Shown here one piece after another: positions 1 through 7,993 of a stretch of 39,304 nt of DNA. Below the pieces are notes generated by a model that had not been told where the DNA came from, did not search any database, and saw only the letters and a list, made by a program, of their open reading frames with translations. Each line of letters begins with the position of its first letter. Within the stretch, counting starts at the first letter, position 1. Source of the stretch: Oscillospiraceae bacterium (lineage in GTDB: Bacteria > Bacillota_A > Clostridia > Oscillospirales > Oscillospiraceae); assembly GCA_017627975.1 (NCBI GenBank), contig JAGAFT010000168.1, forward strand, positions 1 through 39,304, given 5' to 3'. The translations under genes were made by a program, and so were the position numbers.

Positions 1-180
1 AAACACCAAAGAACCCACCGCTTGGCAGAGGGGATGGCCAAGCGCCGGGGGCCACCTTCTCGGGAAGGGGGCTCCCAAGAGCGAGAACCCAATGAATTCT
101 AAGACATCTGCCTGGTGAGGTGCATTAAGCTACCCACCATCAGTGCAGAAGAGCCGGAAAAGTTCATATAATTGTTGTTT
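1..180. other. Hairpin-rich gene-free stretch, possible structured RNA fragment
   Basis: I see no convincing reading frame here. Several GC-rich stems can be drawn: a perfect 8-bp stem pairs 19-26 with 37-44, another GC-rich hairpin spans about 46-80, and a third interrupted stem spans about 112-144 (CTG/CAG, GTG/CAC, GGT/ACC segments). This density of stems suggests part of a structured RNA, for example a fragment of a group II intron or another ncRNA cut by the window edge. I cannot name a family, and it may only be a terminator cluster of an upstream gene. Confidence 0.3.
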
Positions 181-183
181 TCC

Positions 184-212
184 TTGAATAAATAATGGCA
201 TCATGGTAGAAT
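184..212 (+). promoter_or_regulatory. Sigma-A promoter for the zeta-like kinase
   Basis: TTGAAT at 184-189 and TAGAAT at 207-212 are separated by 17 bp, about 50 bp upstream of the start codon at 263. No operator-like dyad is obvious around it. Confidence 0.5.
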
Positions 213-262
213 AGCTTCACTCTTGATTGGATGATTATGAAGTCAGAGACAGGCGGTGAAAT

Positions 263-823
263 ATGAAGAGCTATACTATAATCGGCGGCGTCAACGGAAC
301 CGGAAAAAGCAGTCTGACCGGCGTTTTGAAAACACAGCTGCACGACCTGGGACAGATCATCGATGTGGACAGAATAACGGCGCAGAGCGGAGGCAATCCG
401 ATTGAGGGCGGTAAAATTGCCTTAGCAAAAATCGAAGAGTGCCTGCGAAAAGGAGTCTGTTTTACACAGGAAACGACCCTTTCGGGACATAAGACCGAGA
501 ACACGGCCGCAAGGGCACAGGAGCAGGGCTATTATATCCGGCTGTATTACGTCGCGCTTAATTCACCGGAAGAATGTCTGCAGAGAATAGAAAACAGAGT
601 GAAACATGGGGGACATAGTATCAGGGAGCAGGACGTATACCGTCGGTTCGCAGGACGGTGGGAAGCGCTGAAAGCAGTTCTTCCGTACTGTAATGAAGTT
701 CACTTGTTCGACAACTATAACGGCTTTGTTGAAGTAGCTGAGTATAAAAACGGAGAATTGCTCCTGAAAGGGGACAATCATCCGGACTGGGTTCTTGAGC
801 TGAAAAAAGTGCTGAACCAATGA
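263..823 (+). CDS. Zeta-toxin-like P-loop kinase (predicted ATPase)
   Basis: A 186-residue soluble protein. The Walker A loop GGVNGTGKSS lies at residues 8-17. An aspartate-containing IDVDRI strand follows at about 33-38, and there is a late RVKHGGHSI segment at about 112-120. This order resembles the zeta-toxin/COG4185 group, some of which phosphorylate UDP-N-acetylglucosamine; substrate and toxicity here are not shown. No epsilon-type antitoxin gene lies next to it, so it may be a housekeeping or orphan kinase. The start is supported by a GGCGGTG ribosome site. The last codons and stop lie inside a 68-bp repeat that recurs after the permease gene at 6415, so the C-terminus may have been shaped by recombination. 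Confidence 0.7.
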   Translation: MKSYTIIGGVNGTGKSSLTGVLKTQLHDLGQIIDVDRITAQSGGNPIEGGKIALAKIEECLRKGVCFTQETTLSGHKTENTAARAQEQGYYIRLYYVALNSPEECLQRIENRVKHGGHSIREQDVYRRFAGRWEALKAVLPYCNEVHLFDNYNGFVEVAEYKNGELLLKGDNHPDWVLELKKVLNQ

Positions 824-878
824 GAGCTTTTGATTGGTATGATACCCGGATGACCTTCTTGATCTTCAGAAGAAAATA
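811..878 (+). repeat. Direct repeat copy 1 flanking the first GAF-ABC/FtsX module
   Basis: This 68-bp segment matches 6415-6482 in the same orientation without gaps over most of its length. The shared cores include GATGACCTTCTTG versus the related GATAAGCTTCCTG, and an identical ATGATACCCGGAT and TGATCTTCAG. It covers the last codons and the stop of the upstream kinase. The two copies bracket the ATPase and permease genes. Confidence 0.7.
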
Positions 879-976
879 GACCAAAGCAAGCAGATTTAGT
901 CATTTTTCCGGCGGTATGCTCTCTTCTTGAAATGCGAAACGGCTTTACTCGGCCGATTATGTGCGAAGAATAAGGC

Positions 977-1005
977 TTGATAAGGAAACGTAGATTTGAT
1001 ATGAT
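977..1005 (+). promoter_or_regulatory. Sigma-A promoter for GAF-ABC module 1
   Basis: TTGATA at 977-982 and TATGAT at 1000-1005 are spaced by 17 bp. The transcript would carry a leader of about 110 nt before the start codon at 1124. It contains a small hairpin (TCCCG pairing with CGGGA, about 1076-1095) that I cannot assign to a riboswitch class. Confidence 0.5.
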
Positions 1006-1123
1006 ACAATAATATTCAATCATTTTTACTGACGTTCCGATGACAGACTGAGGAGACTTCGGAACCGGACGGTGAATCCCGTGTGCAGCCGGGAGCTGCT
1101 TTCAAGGTGTAAGGAGTCTGAAG

Positions 1124-2341
1124 ATGAAAAATAACAGAAGGACAGCGATTCTGATTGATCTGTTCCAGATGATTCTGGGGGAGGATAATCTCGAACAGGC
1201 GCTTGCGGGGAGTCTGGAGCTCCTTGTTCAGGTCCTTGAGTGCGACACCGGGGTGATCTGGCTGCGGGACAGAGAAAGCGGAAGATTGGTCCCGATGTTT
1301 GAAACCGGGCCTCTCGATCTGTCCAACCTGAGCGTAGAACCCAGCACGGATATCGAAAGTTACGTCTGCAAAACCGGCGAACAGCTGATGCTGTCGGAGC
1401 TGAAGACGGACGGACGCTTTACCGGGTCGATTCTGGAAGATTACGGGTATGCGATCGAGAACATGATCTGCGTGCCGCTGGGAAACCTCAAAGAGGTTGT
1501 CGGCTGCCTGCAGGTTGTGAATAAAAAGAATTCCGCGCCCTTTACCGAAGAAGATTTCATGCTCTGCACCCGCGTGGCCGCGGTCAGCGCCTTGACCATC
1601 GATGAAAAGGGGCTCTCCGTCAACGCCGGGGAGAGGAAGGAAGTCCTGATCAGCGTACGCAACATCATCAAGGAATTTCCCAGCGGGGAGGGTGTTTCGC
1701 GTGTGCTGAAGGGGATCAATCTGGACATCTACAAAGGCGAATTCCTGGTAATTCTGGGCGAATCCGGCTGCGGCAAGTCCACGCTGGTGAACATTATTGC
1801 CGGAATGGACAGCCTGACCGACGGGACGCTCCTGATCGAGGGTGAGGACTACTCCCATCCGACGGACAAGAAGCTGACGGATTACCGCCGGGAGTATATC
1901 GGCTTTGTGTTTCAGTCTTATAACCTGATGCCGAATCTGACGGCGCTTCAGAATGTGCAGTTCATCGCCGATATCGCACCGGAACCGATGGCGGCGAAGG
2001 AGGCCATCGAGAAGGTCGGACTGGCGGAACGTGCGAACAACTATCCCTCCGCGCTTTCCGGCGGGCAGCAGCAGCGCGTCTCCATCGCCAGAGCGATTGT
2101 CAAGCAGCCGAAGATCGTCTTTGCCGACGAGCCGACCGCTGCGCTGGATTATCAGACCAGCATTGAGGTCCTGAAGGTCTTTGAGGACATCGTCAGAACG
2201 CATGGCACCACCGTCGTGATGATCACGCATAACCCGGAAATCGCCAAGATGGCCGATCGCGTGATCAAACTGAAAAACGGTCTTGTCGGCAGCGTGAAGC
2301 TGAATATTCAGCCTGCGCACGCCGCGAACCTGGTCTGGTAA
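1124..2341 (+). CDS. GAF-domain ABC transporter ATP-binding protein (module 1)
   Basis: A 405-residue fusion. Residues about 8-165 look like a GAF domain, a small-molecule or redox/nucleotide sensor fold. Residues about 180-400 form an ABC ATPase of the LolD/MacB/FtsE type: Walker [10 protein letters not shown] near 211, signature LSGGQQQR near 311, Walker B IVFADEP near 331, and a switch histidine in MITHNPE. ATPases of this subgroup pair with FtsX-type permeases, and the permease gene starts 5 bp downstream. The start has an AAGGAG site 7 nt upstream. It is a clear paralogue of the minus-strand gene at 23323-24537, sharing the same domain order and most motifs. I infer that ligand binding to GAF tunes ATP hydrolysis; the ligand is unknown. 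Confidence 0.85.
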   Translation: MKNNRRTAILIDLFQMILGEDNLEQALAGSLELLVQVLECDTGVIWLRDRESGRLVPMFETGPLDLSNLSVEPSTDIESYVCKTGEQLMLSELKTDGRFTGSILEDYGYAIENMICVPLGNLKEVVGCLQVVNKKNSAPFTEEDFMLCTRVAAVSALTIDEKGLSVNAGERKEVLISVRNIIKEFPSGEGVSRVLKGINLDIYKGEFLVILGESGCGKSTLVNIIAGMDSLTDGTLLIEGEDYSHPTDKKLTDYRREYIGFVFQSYNLMPNLTALQNVQFIADIAPEPMAAKEAIEKVGLAERANNYPSALSGGQQQRVSIARAIVKQPKIVFADEPTAALDYQTSIEVLKVFEDIVRTHGTTVVMITHNPEIAKMADRVIKLKNGLVGSVKLNIQPAHAANLVW

Positions 2342-2346
2342 GCGCT

Positions 2347-5300
2347 ATGAAAAAAACACAGTGGCTGGATGCTTTCCAAAACATCAGAAAGCAGATGGCG
2401 TCTTTCCTCTCCGTGATTGCGATTGCGATGCTGGCGGTGCTGCTCTATCTCGGCATCAGCTATTCGGCCGCGGCGATGGAAAGAAACATCTCCTCCTACT
2501 ATGAAGACCGGAATATGCAGGATGCGCAGGTCGCCTCTCCTCTGCTTCTGACAGAGGAGGACCTGCAGGCAATCTGCGCGCTGGAAGGCGTCCAGGATGC
2601 CGAGGGCGGCGACCAGACAAACGCGTGGCTCCGGACAGAGGCGCTGAACTATGAGCTGTCGGTCCTTTCCCTGCCGAAGCGCATTGCGGTCCCGGAGATC
2701 CTTGAGGGCCGCGCGCCGGAGACGGCGCAGGAATGCATGCTGGAGAAGAAGCTGGCGGAGAAGGTCGGGCTGCAGATGGGGGATCATATCCGCCTGACCG
2801 GAACGGCGCCTGATTCGGCGCCGGCGCTGATGGCCGAGACGGAATTTACCGTGACGGGCTTCTTCAGCCATCCCGACCACATCACGGAGAACGTGAGATA
2901 CGATCACTATGTGATCGTCACAGAAGAGGCTTTCGATCAGAACACCCTGGAAGGAAACTGGATGCGGGCCCGTGTGGCACTGTCGAATCTGCCGGACAAT
3001 CGCTTCTCCAAAGATTACACGGAAACGGTCCATGTGGTGGAGGAGAAGCTCCGGGCGCTTTCTGCCGATCGTTCCTCCCTGCGCTTTGAAGAAGTCAGAG
3101 AAACCTATGAGAAGAGAATCTCCGACGGCGAGGCGGAACTGAAGGACGCGAAGGCGCGTCTGGAGGATGCCGACCGTCAGCTGATGGATGCCGAGGCCGA
3201 GCTGGCCAATGTGGAAGCGCAGCTTGCCGATGGCGAGCAGCAGCTGCAGGACGGAGAACAGAAACTCCGCGACAGCGAGCAGAAGCTCCGCGACGGCGAG
3301 CAGGAAATCGCCGACGGCGAGCAGCAGCTGAAGGAAGGGGAACAGAAGCTCCGCGACGGCGAACAGGAAATCGCGGACGGCGAACAGCAGCTGCGGGAGG
3401 GGGAAGAGAAACTCCTCGACAGTGAGCAGCAGATTGCCGATGGGGAGCAGCAGATACGCGACGGAGAACAGAAGCTGCAGGAGAACGAAGAGAAGCTTCG
3501 CGATGCCGAACAGCGCCTCGCCGACGGTGAGCAGGAGATCGCGGACGGCGAGCAGCAGCTGAAGGAAGGGGAGCAGAAGCTCCGCGACGTCGAGGCGCAG
3601 CTGCGGGATGCCGAAGCGCAGATCGCCGACGGCGAGAGACAGCTGCAGGAAGCCGAAGCGGCCGCCGGGGACTCCCTGGCACAACTCGAAGACGGCAAGG
3701 CGAAGCTTGCGGAGGCAGAGCGCATGCTCGGCCTCGCACCTGGAGAGCTGGCAGCCGGAGAAGCCAAACTGCGGCAGGGCGAGGAACAGCTGAGCGCGGG
3801 AAAGGAAAAGCTGGACAACGCCCTGGAAAAACTCGAAACCGCACTGGGCTATATCGATGCCAGTTACGCCTGGATGAAGGAGAACAACTATCTTCCGACT
3901 CCGGAGGACATCGCGCTGGGCAAGGAGATCGCGGAAGAATTCGATGTGGACATCCCCGCTGTACCGGATGCGTTCCCGGAGGACTTTCTTGATTGGCCGG
4001 AAGACAAGGCTACCCAATGGCTGAAGGACAACTTTGGATACAGCAGCCAGGAGCGGCGCTACCTGAATGAACGGAAGCGCTACCTTGACGGGCTGCAGGA
4101 ATATGAACAGGGCGTCCTGGATTATTACTACTCGGGAGAGCAGTATCTCGACGGCCTGACAGCCTACGAAAATGGCAAAAAGGCGATCGAAGCGGCCGAA
4201 GCGCAGCTTCAGCAGCTCAATGATGCAAAAGACCTGCTCAAAGAAAAGAAGCAGGAACTGGAAGCCGGCAAGAAGGACTTTGAAGCCGGCCGGGAAGAGC
4301 TGGAGGCGAAGCGCGAAGAACTCGAGAACGGCAGGAAAGAACTGGAAGCCGGCAGAGAAGAATTCGAAGACGGAAAGAAAGAGCTGGAAGCCGGCCGGGA
4401 AGAGCTGGAGGCGAAGCGCGAAGAACTCGAGAACGGAAAGAAGGAGCTGGAAGCCGGCCGGGAAGAGCTGGAGGCGAAGCGCGAAGAGCTCGAGAACGGA
4501 AAGAAGGAGCTGGAAGCCGGCCGGGAAGAGCTGGAAGCGAAGCGCGAAGAGCTCGAGAACGGAAAGCGGGAGCTGGCCGACGGCAGAAAAGAGTACGAGG
4601 ACGGAAAAGCGGAACTCGAAGCCAAGCGCGAAGAGCTCCTGGATGCGAAAAAGCGCATCGAAGAGTCAAGGGCGGAGCTCCGGGAGAAAAAGCAGGAGTA
4701 TGAAAAAGGTCTGCAGGACTATGAGGACTACCGGGCCCGTCTGGACAGCGCGCGGGATGAACTGAGCTGGCTGAAGGAGAACGCCTGGATTGTGATGAAC
4801 AACCAGGCCAACATCGGCTACGTGTTCAGCCGGGATAACTCCGGCAACCTCATGTCGCTCAGCGGCACCTTCGCCCTTCTGTTCGTCATTATCGCCGCCC
4901 TGGTGATCTACGCCAGCGTCGGGCGTATGGTGGACGAGCAGTCCGTTCTGGTCGGCACGACCAAGGCACTGGGATTCTATAACCGCGAGGTCCTTTTCAA
5001 GTATATGGTCTTCGGCGTGCTCGGCACAATGCTCGGCGTGCTGCTGGGGATCGTGCTTGCCTGGGGCGTGCTGCAGCCGCTGATTCTGCACATGTATGCT
5101 TCGTATTATAATGTTCCGGAGGCCTCGAAGTGCTTCCTTCCCGTTCCGAGCATTGTTGTGGCGCTGGGCGGCCTTGCCCTCTCGGTCCTTGCGGTCTGGA
5201 TTGCCAGCAAGCGCCTTCAGAAGCAGACGGCGAAGCAGCTGATGAGCGGAGAGACGCCCGTTGCGAAACGAAAGAACCGCGGAGACAAGAATCCCACCGG

Positions 5301-6408
5301 CAGTCTCTATACCCAGCTGATCATCCTCAACATGACCTCGGATCTGAAGCGTGTGATTGTCACCGTCATCAGCATCGCGGGCTGCTGCATGCTGCTGCTG
5401 ATCGGCTATATGCTGAAAAACGGTCAGGACGGCATCGCCGACCGGCAGTTTGGCGAGATTCAGACTTTCGAGGCGGAGCTCCGCTTTGATCCCACCGCAG
5501 AGAATGCGGAGGAAAGGTTTTCCCAAATTCTCGACGAATTTGGCGCGGATTATATCCCGATCTACCGGGGAGACCATCTCTTCGCCTACGGAGAGAATAT
5601 GAGTGCAAGTCGCCTTGTTGTTGCGGAACCGGACAGCCTGCCGGGCTTCTACAACCTGTATGACGCGGATTACGACGCGGCTCTCCCGTTGCCGGAGCAG
5701 GGGATTCTGGTTCCGAAGCGGCTGCATGAGGACTACAACATCCTGCCGGAAACCACGCTCATACTCTATGACGGCAGCATGCAGCAGCATGAAAGCAAGG
5801 TCGCCGGCATCTTCAATGCCTACTGCGAGAGAATCTTTTTCCTGTCGCAAAATGCCTGGCGCGGCATCTTCGGCGAGAGGGCGGTCCCGAACAGCTTCTT
5901 CGTGAAGCTGAACGGAAGGGAGATTTCGGAACTGACGGAAGCGGTCAGCGATGCCGAAGGCTTCCTGACCGTCACGGATGCGACGCTCAAGCGCACGCAG
6001 CTGAAAGAGACCGCGGCCGCTCTGAATGTGCTCATTATCGTCATGATCGTCATCGCAGGTTTCATGGCTTTCTTCATTCTGGTGAATCTTTCCGGCAGCT
6101 ATATGATCCACAAGAAGAAGGAACTGACCATCATGCGGATCAACGGCTTCTCCGTAAAGGAATGCACGCGGTACGCCGCGACCGAACTGATTGTGACTAC
6201 CGTCCTGGGGATTTTGCTCGGCCTCTTGGTCGGCTCCCCCTTGGGCTACTGGATCCAGAAGACCATGGAGACGGCGGATATACAGGAAGTCAGAGGCGTG
6301 GATCCCTGGAGTATATTCTGGTCCATTCTGATCACGGCGGGCTTCTCCCTGATCATCAACGGTCTCGCCCTGCGCAAGGTGAAGACGCTCAAACTGTCCG
6401 ATATCTGA
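2347..6408 (+). CDS. FtsX-family ABC permease with very long heptad-repeat arms (module 1)
   Basis: A 1353-residue membrane protein. The first membrane segment is at about residues 20-40, followed by a MacB-PCD-like extracellular part (45-245). A first charged coiled-coil arm spans about 250-500 and is built of heptads such as LRDGEQE and IADGEQQ. A non-repetitive tip spans about 500-570, and a second arm spans about 570-815 and is rich in ELEAGRE and ELENGKK heptads. FtsX-type membrane blocks follow at about 840-955 and 1000-1343. The two arms of similar length flanking a tip suggest an antiparallel hairpin outside the cell. The paralogue at 20262-23321 has arms of only about 70 residues. 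The gene is translationally close to its ATPase. It probably works as a mechanotransmission or export device; the cargo is unknown. Confidence 0.85.
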   Translation: MKKTQWLDAFQNIRKQMASFLSVIAIAMLAVLLYLGISYSAAAMERNISSYYEDRNMQDAQVASPLLLTEEDLQAICALEGVQDAEGGDQTNAWLRTEALNYELSVLSLPKRIAVPEILEGRAPETAQECMLEKKLAEKVGLQMGDHIRLTGTAPDSAPALMAETEFTVTGFFSHPDHITENVRYDHYVIVTEEAFDQNTLEGNWMRARVALSNLPDNRFSKDYTETVHVVEEKLRALSADRSSLRFEEVRETYEKRISDGEAELKDAKARLEDADRQLMDAEAELANVEAQLADGEQQLQDGEQKLRDSEQKLRDGEQEIADGEQQLKEGEQKLRDGEQEIADGEQQLREGEEKLLDSEQQIADGEQQIRDGEQKLQENEEKLRDAEQRLADGEQEIADGEQQLKEGEQKLRDVEAQLRDAEAQIADGERQLQEAEAAAGDSLAQLEDGKAKLAEAERMLGLAPGELAAGEAKLRQGEEQLSAGKEKLDNALEKLETALGYIDASYAWMKENNYLPTPEDIALGKEIAEEFDVDIPAVPDAFPEDFLDWPEDKATQWLKDNFGYSSQERRYLNERKRYLDGLQEYEQGVLDYYYSGEQYLDGLTAYENGKKAIEAAEAQLQQLNDAKDLLKEKKQELEAGKKDFEAGREELEAKREELENGRKELEAGREEFEDGKKELEAGREELEAKREELENGKKELEAGREELEAKREELENGKKELEAGREELEAKREELENGKRELADGRKEYEDGKAELEAKREELLDAKKRIEESRAELREKKQEYEKGLQDYEDYRARLDSARDELSWLKENAWIVMNNQANIGYVFSRDNSGNLMSLSGTFALLFVIIAALVIYASVGRMVDEQSVLVGTTKALGFYNREVLFKYMVFGVLGTMLGVLLGIVLAWGVLQPLILHMYASYYNVPEASKCFLPVPSIVVALGGLALSVLAVWIASKRLQKQTAKQLMSGETPVAKRKNRGDKNPTGSLYTQLIILNMTSDLKRVIVTVISIAGCCMLLLIGYMLKNGQDGIADRQFGEIQTFEAELRFDPTAENAEERFSQILDEFGADYIPIYRGDHLFAYGENMSASRLVVAEPDSLPGFYNLYDADYDAALPLPEQGILVPKRLHEDYNILPETTLILYDGSMQQHESKVAGIFNAYCERIFFLSQNAWRGIFGERAVPNSFFVKLNGREISELTEAVSDAEGFLTVTDATLKRTQLKETAAALNVLIIVMIVIAGFMAFFILVNLSGSYMIHKKKELTIMRINGFSVKECTRYAATELIVTTVLGILLGLLVGSPLGYWIQKTMETADIQEVRGVDPWSIFWSILITAGFSLIINGLALRKVKTLKLSDI
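3115..3660 (+). repeat. 21-bp-period heptad repeat region in arm 1
   Basis: The coding DNA repeats every 21 bp, encoding seven-residue units of the form x-x-D-G-E-Q with Leu/Ile at fixed places. About 20 degenerate units can be followed. The frame is kept throughout, as expected for a selected coiled coil. Confidence 0.8.
4381..4569 (+). repeat. 63-bp tandem repeat (three near-identical copies) in arm 2
   Basis: Copies begin at 4381, 4444 and 4507, each 63 bp long (21 residues, three heptads), and differ at only a few positions. A diverged copy precedes them from about 4300, and the sequence decays after 4570. The near identity points to recent duplication, so the arm could vary in length between strains. 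Confidence 0.8.
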
Positions 6409-6414
6409 CAAAGG

Positions 6415-6482
6415 CGCTGAATCAATGAGGGCTTCTCGCTGAGATGATACCCGGATAAGCTTCCTGATCTTCAGGAGAAAAA
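6415..6482 (+). repeat. Direct repeat copy 2 flanking the first GAF-ABC/FtsX module
   Basis: It is the second copy of the 68-bp repeat found at 811-878, in the same orientation, just after the permease stop. It begins with GCTGAATCAATGAG, where copy 1 has GCTGAACCAATGAG. Confidence 0.7.
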
Positions 6483-6484
6483 GA

Positions 6485-6539
6485 AAACAAAGAAACGGAG
6501 GACCGCACTGATGTGGCATCCTTCGTTTCTTTGTTTTTG
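6485..6539 (+). terminator. Intrinsic terminator after module 1
   Basis: AAACAAAGAAACG pairs with CGTTTCTTTGTTT, with a few more pairs inside (AGGA/TCCT), and is followed by a T-rich tail. It closes the ATPase-permease operon. On the other strand its A-rich side could also serve the converging nuclease gene. Confidence 0.75.
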
Positions 6540-6552
6540 TCCTGCGAAATGC

Positions 6553-6624
6553 TTACTTGTGATAGACGCATTGACCGCCCAGATAAGTTGCGAGGACGGA
6601 AAGCGGTATTTCTGATCCTGTTTT
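6553..6624 (-). pseudogene. C-terminal remnant of an amidohydrolase
   Basis: Directly after the stop codon of the CARF nuclease, and in the same frame, the minus strand reads about 23 codons ending in PLSVLATYLGGQCVYHK and a stop at 6553. The V-x-A-T-Y-x-G-G-x-x-V-Y ending is typical of the last strand of amidohydrolase-superfamily enzymes. The rest of that gene is missing, so this is probably the scar left when the nuclease gene was placed here. Confidence 0.5.
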
Positions 6625-7815
6625 TTAATCTGCCGCCCGGATCAGGTTGCGCAGGCGCTTGTCGGAACGCTTGTTGAGCAGGTTGTTCAGATCGTCCAGA
6701 TCAAACACGTCGATCCCCAGCTCGGATGCGCGGTTGCGCATGGCGGTGCCGCCTTTTTCGGCCGTGACGATGGCGGCTCTGGCAATCTTTCCGCCGAAGC
6801 GGTCCCGGAGGATCGCAAGCTCATTCAGTGCCTCGGTCTTCACGTCGCAGGTCTTGCAGCTGATGAAGACCGGCGTGATTCCGCGGGTGCACATGACGTC
6901 GAGCTCGTTGGTGACGGCGTTCTGACGACCGCTGCCGTCCCAGTCTACAACCGCGCTGGTGATGACATCCTGGAAGAGCCCGGTGTCGAGACAGGCTTTG
7001 TAGATGAAGAGCTCCAGAACGCTGCCGACATCCCGCAGCCAGGTACGGATCTGGGCGTTGCGGAACCGGAAGGATACCGATTCTCCGGGGATGATCTCCA
7101 GCTCCGAGAGAAAACCGATCTCTTCAAGATCCCGAAGCGCCTCTTCCGGCGCCGAGATGCGGGCGGTTCGTTCGCCTCTCACGGTATATCCGCCGGAAAC
7201 GGACAGAGAAAAACGGCCCTCGGAATCCGCCGGAGAGAGGCGCTGAATAAAGGTCACGATTTTGGTCCACTGGCGGCGGTGCTTCAGATAGACCCGGAAA
7301 AAGGGCTCGATATCCTTCAGATATCCGGACAGGACAGAGTTGTCCACCCGACCGGGGCGCATGGAGCCGCCCGCCATCAGGAAACAGTCCTCCACGGTGT
7401 AGCTGACATCGCAGGGAAGGCCGCCGCTGAAGGAGGCGTTGCGGATGTTGTAGAACTTGTTCTCCTTCCGGCTGTAGGTGATGACCGGTATGGCCGCCTC
7501 CGCACTGAGCAGACCTGCGGCAAAGAGCACCGCGTCGGTGCCGCCGGTGATGTCCAGTACGCTGTCGGGATAAAGAGAGAGAACCTTCCGGAAAACCTTC
7601 AGCATCTCCTCCGCGTCATACATGCCGGCGCGGTAGAAGATCAGCTCTACATGCAGCCCGCGGTGCTTGAAATAGAGACGGAGCTTGTTCTGAAGATTGA
7701 GATCGGAGGCAATCGTACCGGTGCAGATATAGACCACCCGCTTCGGATGGAACATGTCAACACCGAGAACATTTTCCAATGGACGTTCGTCGTACAGTTC
7801 AATCAGAGTTTCCAT
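6625..7815 (-). CDS. Card1/Can2-like CARF-domain nuclease (DUF1887 family)
   Basis: A 396-residue soluble protein. The N-terminal part (about 1-150) has a Rossmann-like CARF fold with an LDITGGTDAV motif, equivalent to the nucleotide-contacting T-G-G-T loop of DUF1887 proteins. A middle region follows. The C-terminal part (about 275-390) has a PD-(D/E)XK signature: E in VLELFIY, ELDV, then FISCKT. Characterised Card1/Can2 enzymes cut DNA and/or RNA when cyclic oligoadenylate made by type III CRISPR Cas10 is bound. No cas genes or array lie in this window, so the activator would come from elsewhere or be a different nucleotide. The start is the ATG at 7815, with an AAAGGGG site upstream; an upstream in-frame ATG lacks one. 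Confidence 0.8.
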   Translation of the reverse strand: METLIELYDERPLENVLGVDMFHPKRVVYICTGTIASDLNLQNKLRLYFKHRGLHVELIFYRAGMYDAEEMLKVFRKVLSLYPDSVLDITGGTDAVLFAAGLLSAEAAIPVITYSRKENKFYNIRNASFSGGLPCDVSYTVEDCFLMAGGSMRPGRVDNSVLSGYLKDIEPFFRVYLKHRRQWTKIVTFIQRLSPADSEGRFSLSVSGGYTVRGERTARISAPEEALRDLEEIGFLSELEIIPGESVSFRFRNAQIRTWLRDVGSVLELFIYKACLDTGLFQDVITSAVVDWDGSGRQNAVTNELDVMCTRGITPVFISCKTCDVKTEALNELAILRDRFGGKIARAAIVTAEKGGTAMRNRASELGIDVFDLDDLNNLLNKRSDKRLRNLIRAAD

Positions 7816-7851
7816 CGCTGCACCCCTTTTTGTGGTGTGTCGTATAAAGAT

Positions 7852-7880
7852 ATTATAACCGTAAAACCATACGGGCGCAA
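7852..7880 (-). promoter_or_regulatory. Promoter of the CARF nuclease
   Basis: On the minus strand TTGCGC (7875-7880) and a perfect TATAAT (7852-7857) are 17 bp apart, about 37 bp upstream of the start codon. The nuclease therefore appears to have its own constitutive-looking promoter. Confidence 0.5.
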
Positions 7881-7904
7881 GAGGTCCGGACATCATGCGG
7901 AAAG

Positions 7905-7950
7905 AAAAACGCCATGCGGGAATGAAAGGACAGTCCCGCATGGCGTTTTA
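7905..7950. terminator. Bidirectional terminator
   Basis: AAAACGCCATGCGGGA pairs perfectly with TCCCGCATGGCGTTTT around a 12-nt loop. It lies downstream of the minus-strand importer operon and insulates the nuclease promoter from it. Confidence 0.8.
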
Positions 7951-7993
7951 TTCAATTCAGGCTGAAAGGCCGCGTGACCGCATCGGTGCAGGC

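Noticed and set aside
1016..1123. Cobalamin riboswitch in the leader of module 1
   Set aside because: A GGTGAATCCCG stretch recalls the B12 box, but the conserved core around it and the GCCACTG segment are missing.
1016..2320. A 434-codon minus-strand frame opposite the first GAF-ABC gene
   Set aside because: It mirrors the real gene; a similar mirror frame exists opposite the second GAF-ABC gene, as expected for shadows of paralogues.
2308..4017. Long minus-strand frames opposite the permease arms, with strongly repetitive composition
   Set aside because: Their repeats are the complement of the heptad codons; the plus-strand protein shows clear family features and these do not.
3115..4580. 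Possible CRISPR or intergenic tandem array
   Set aside because: Repeat units are contiguous, of 21 or 63 bp, in frame with the permease and without spacers.
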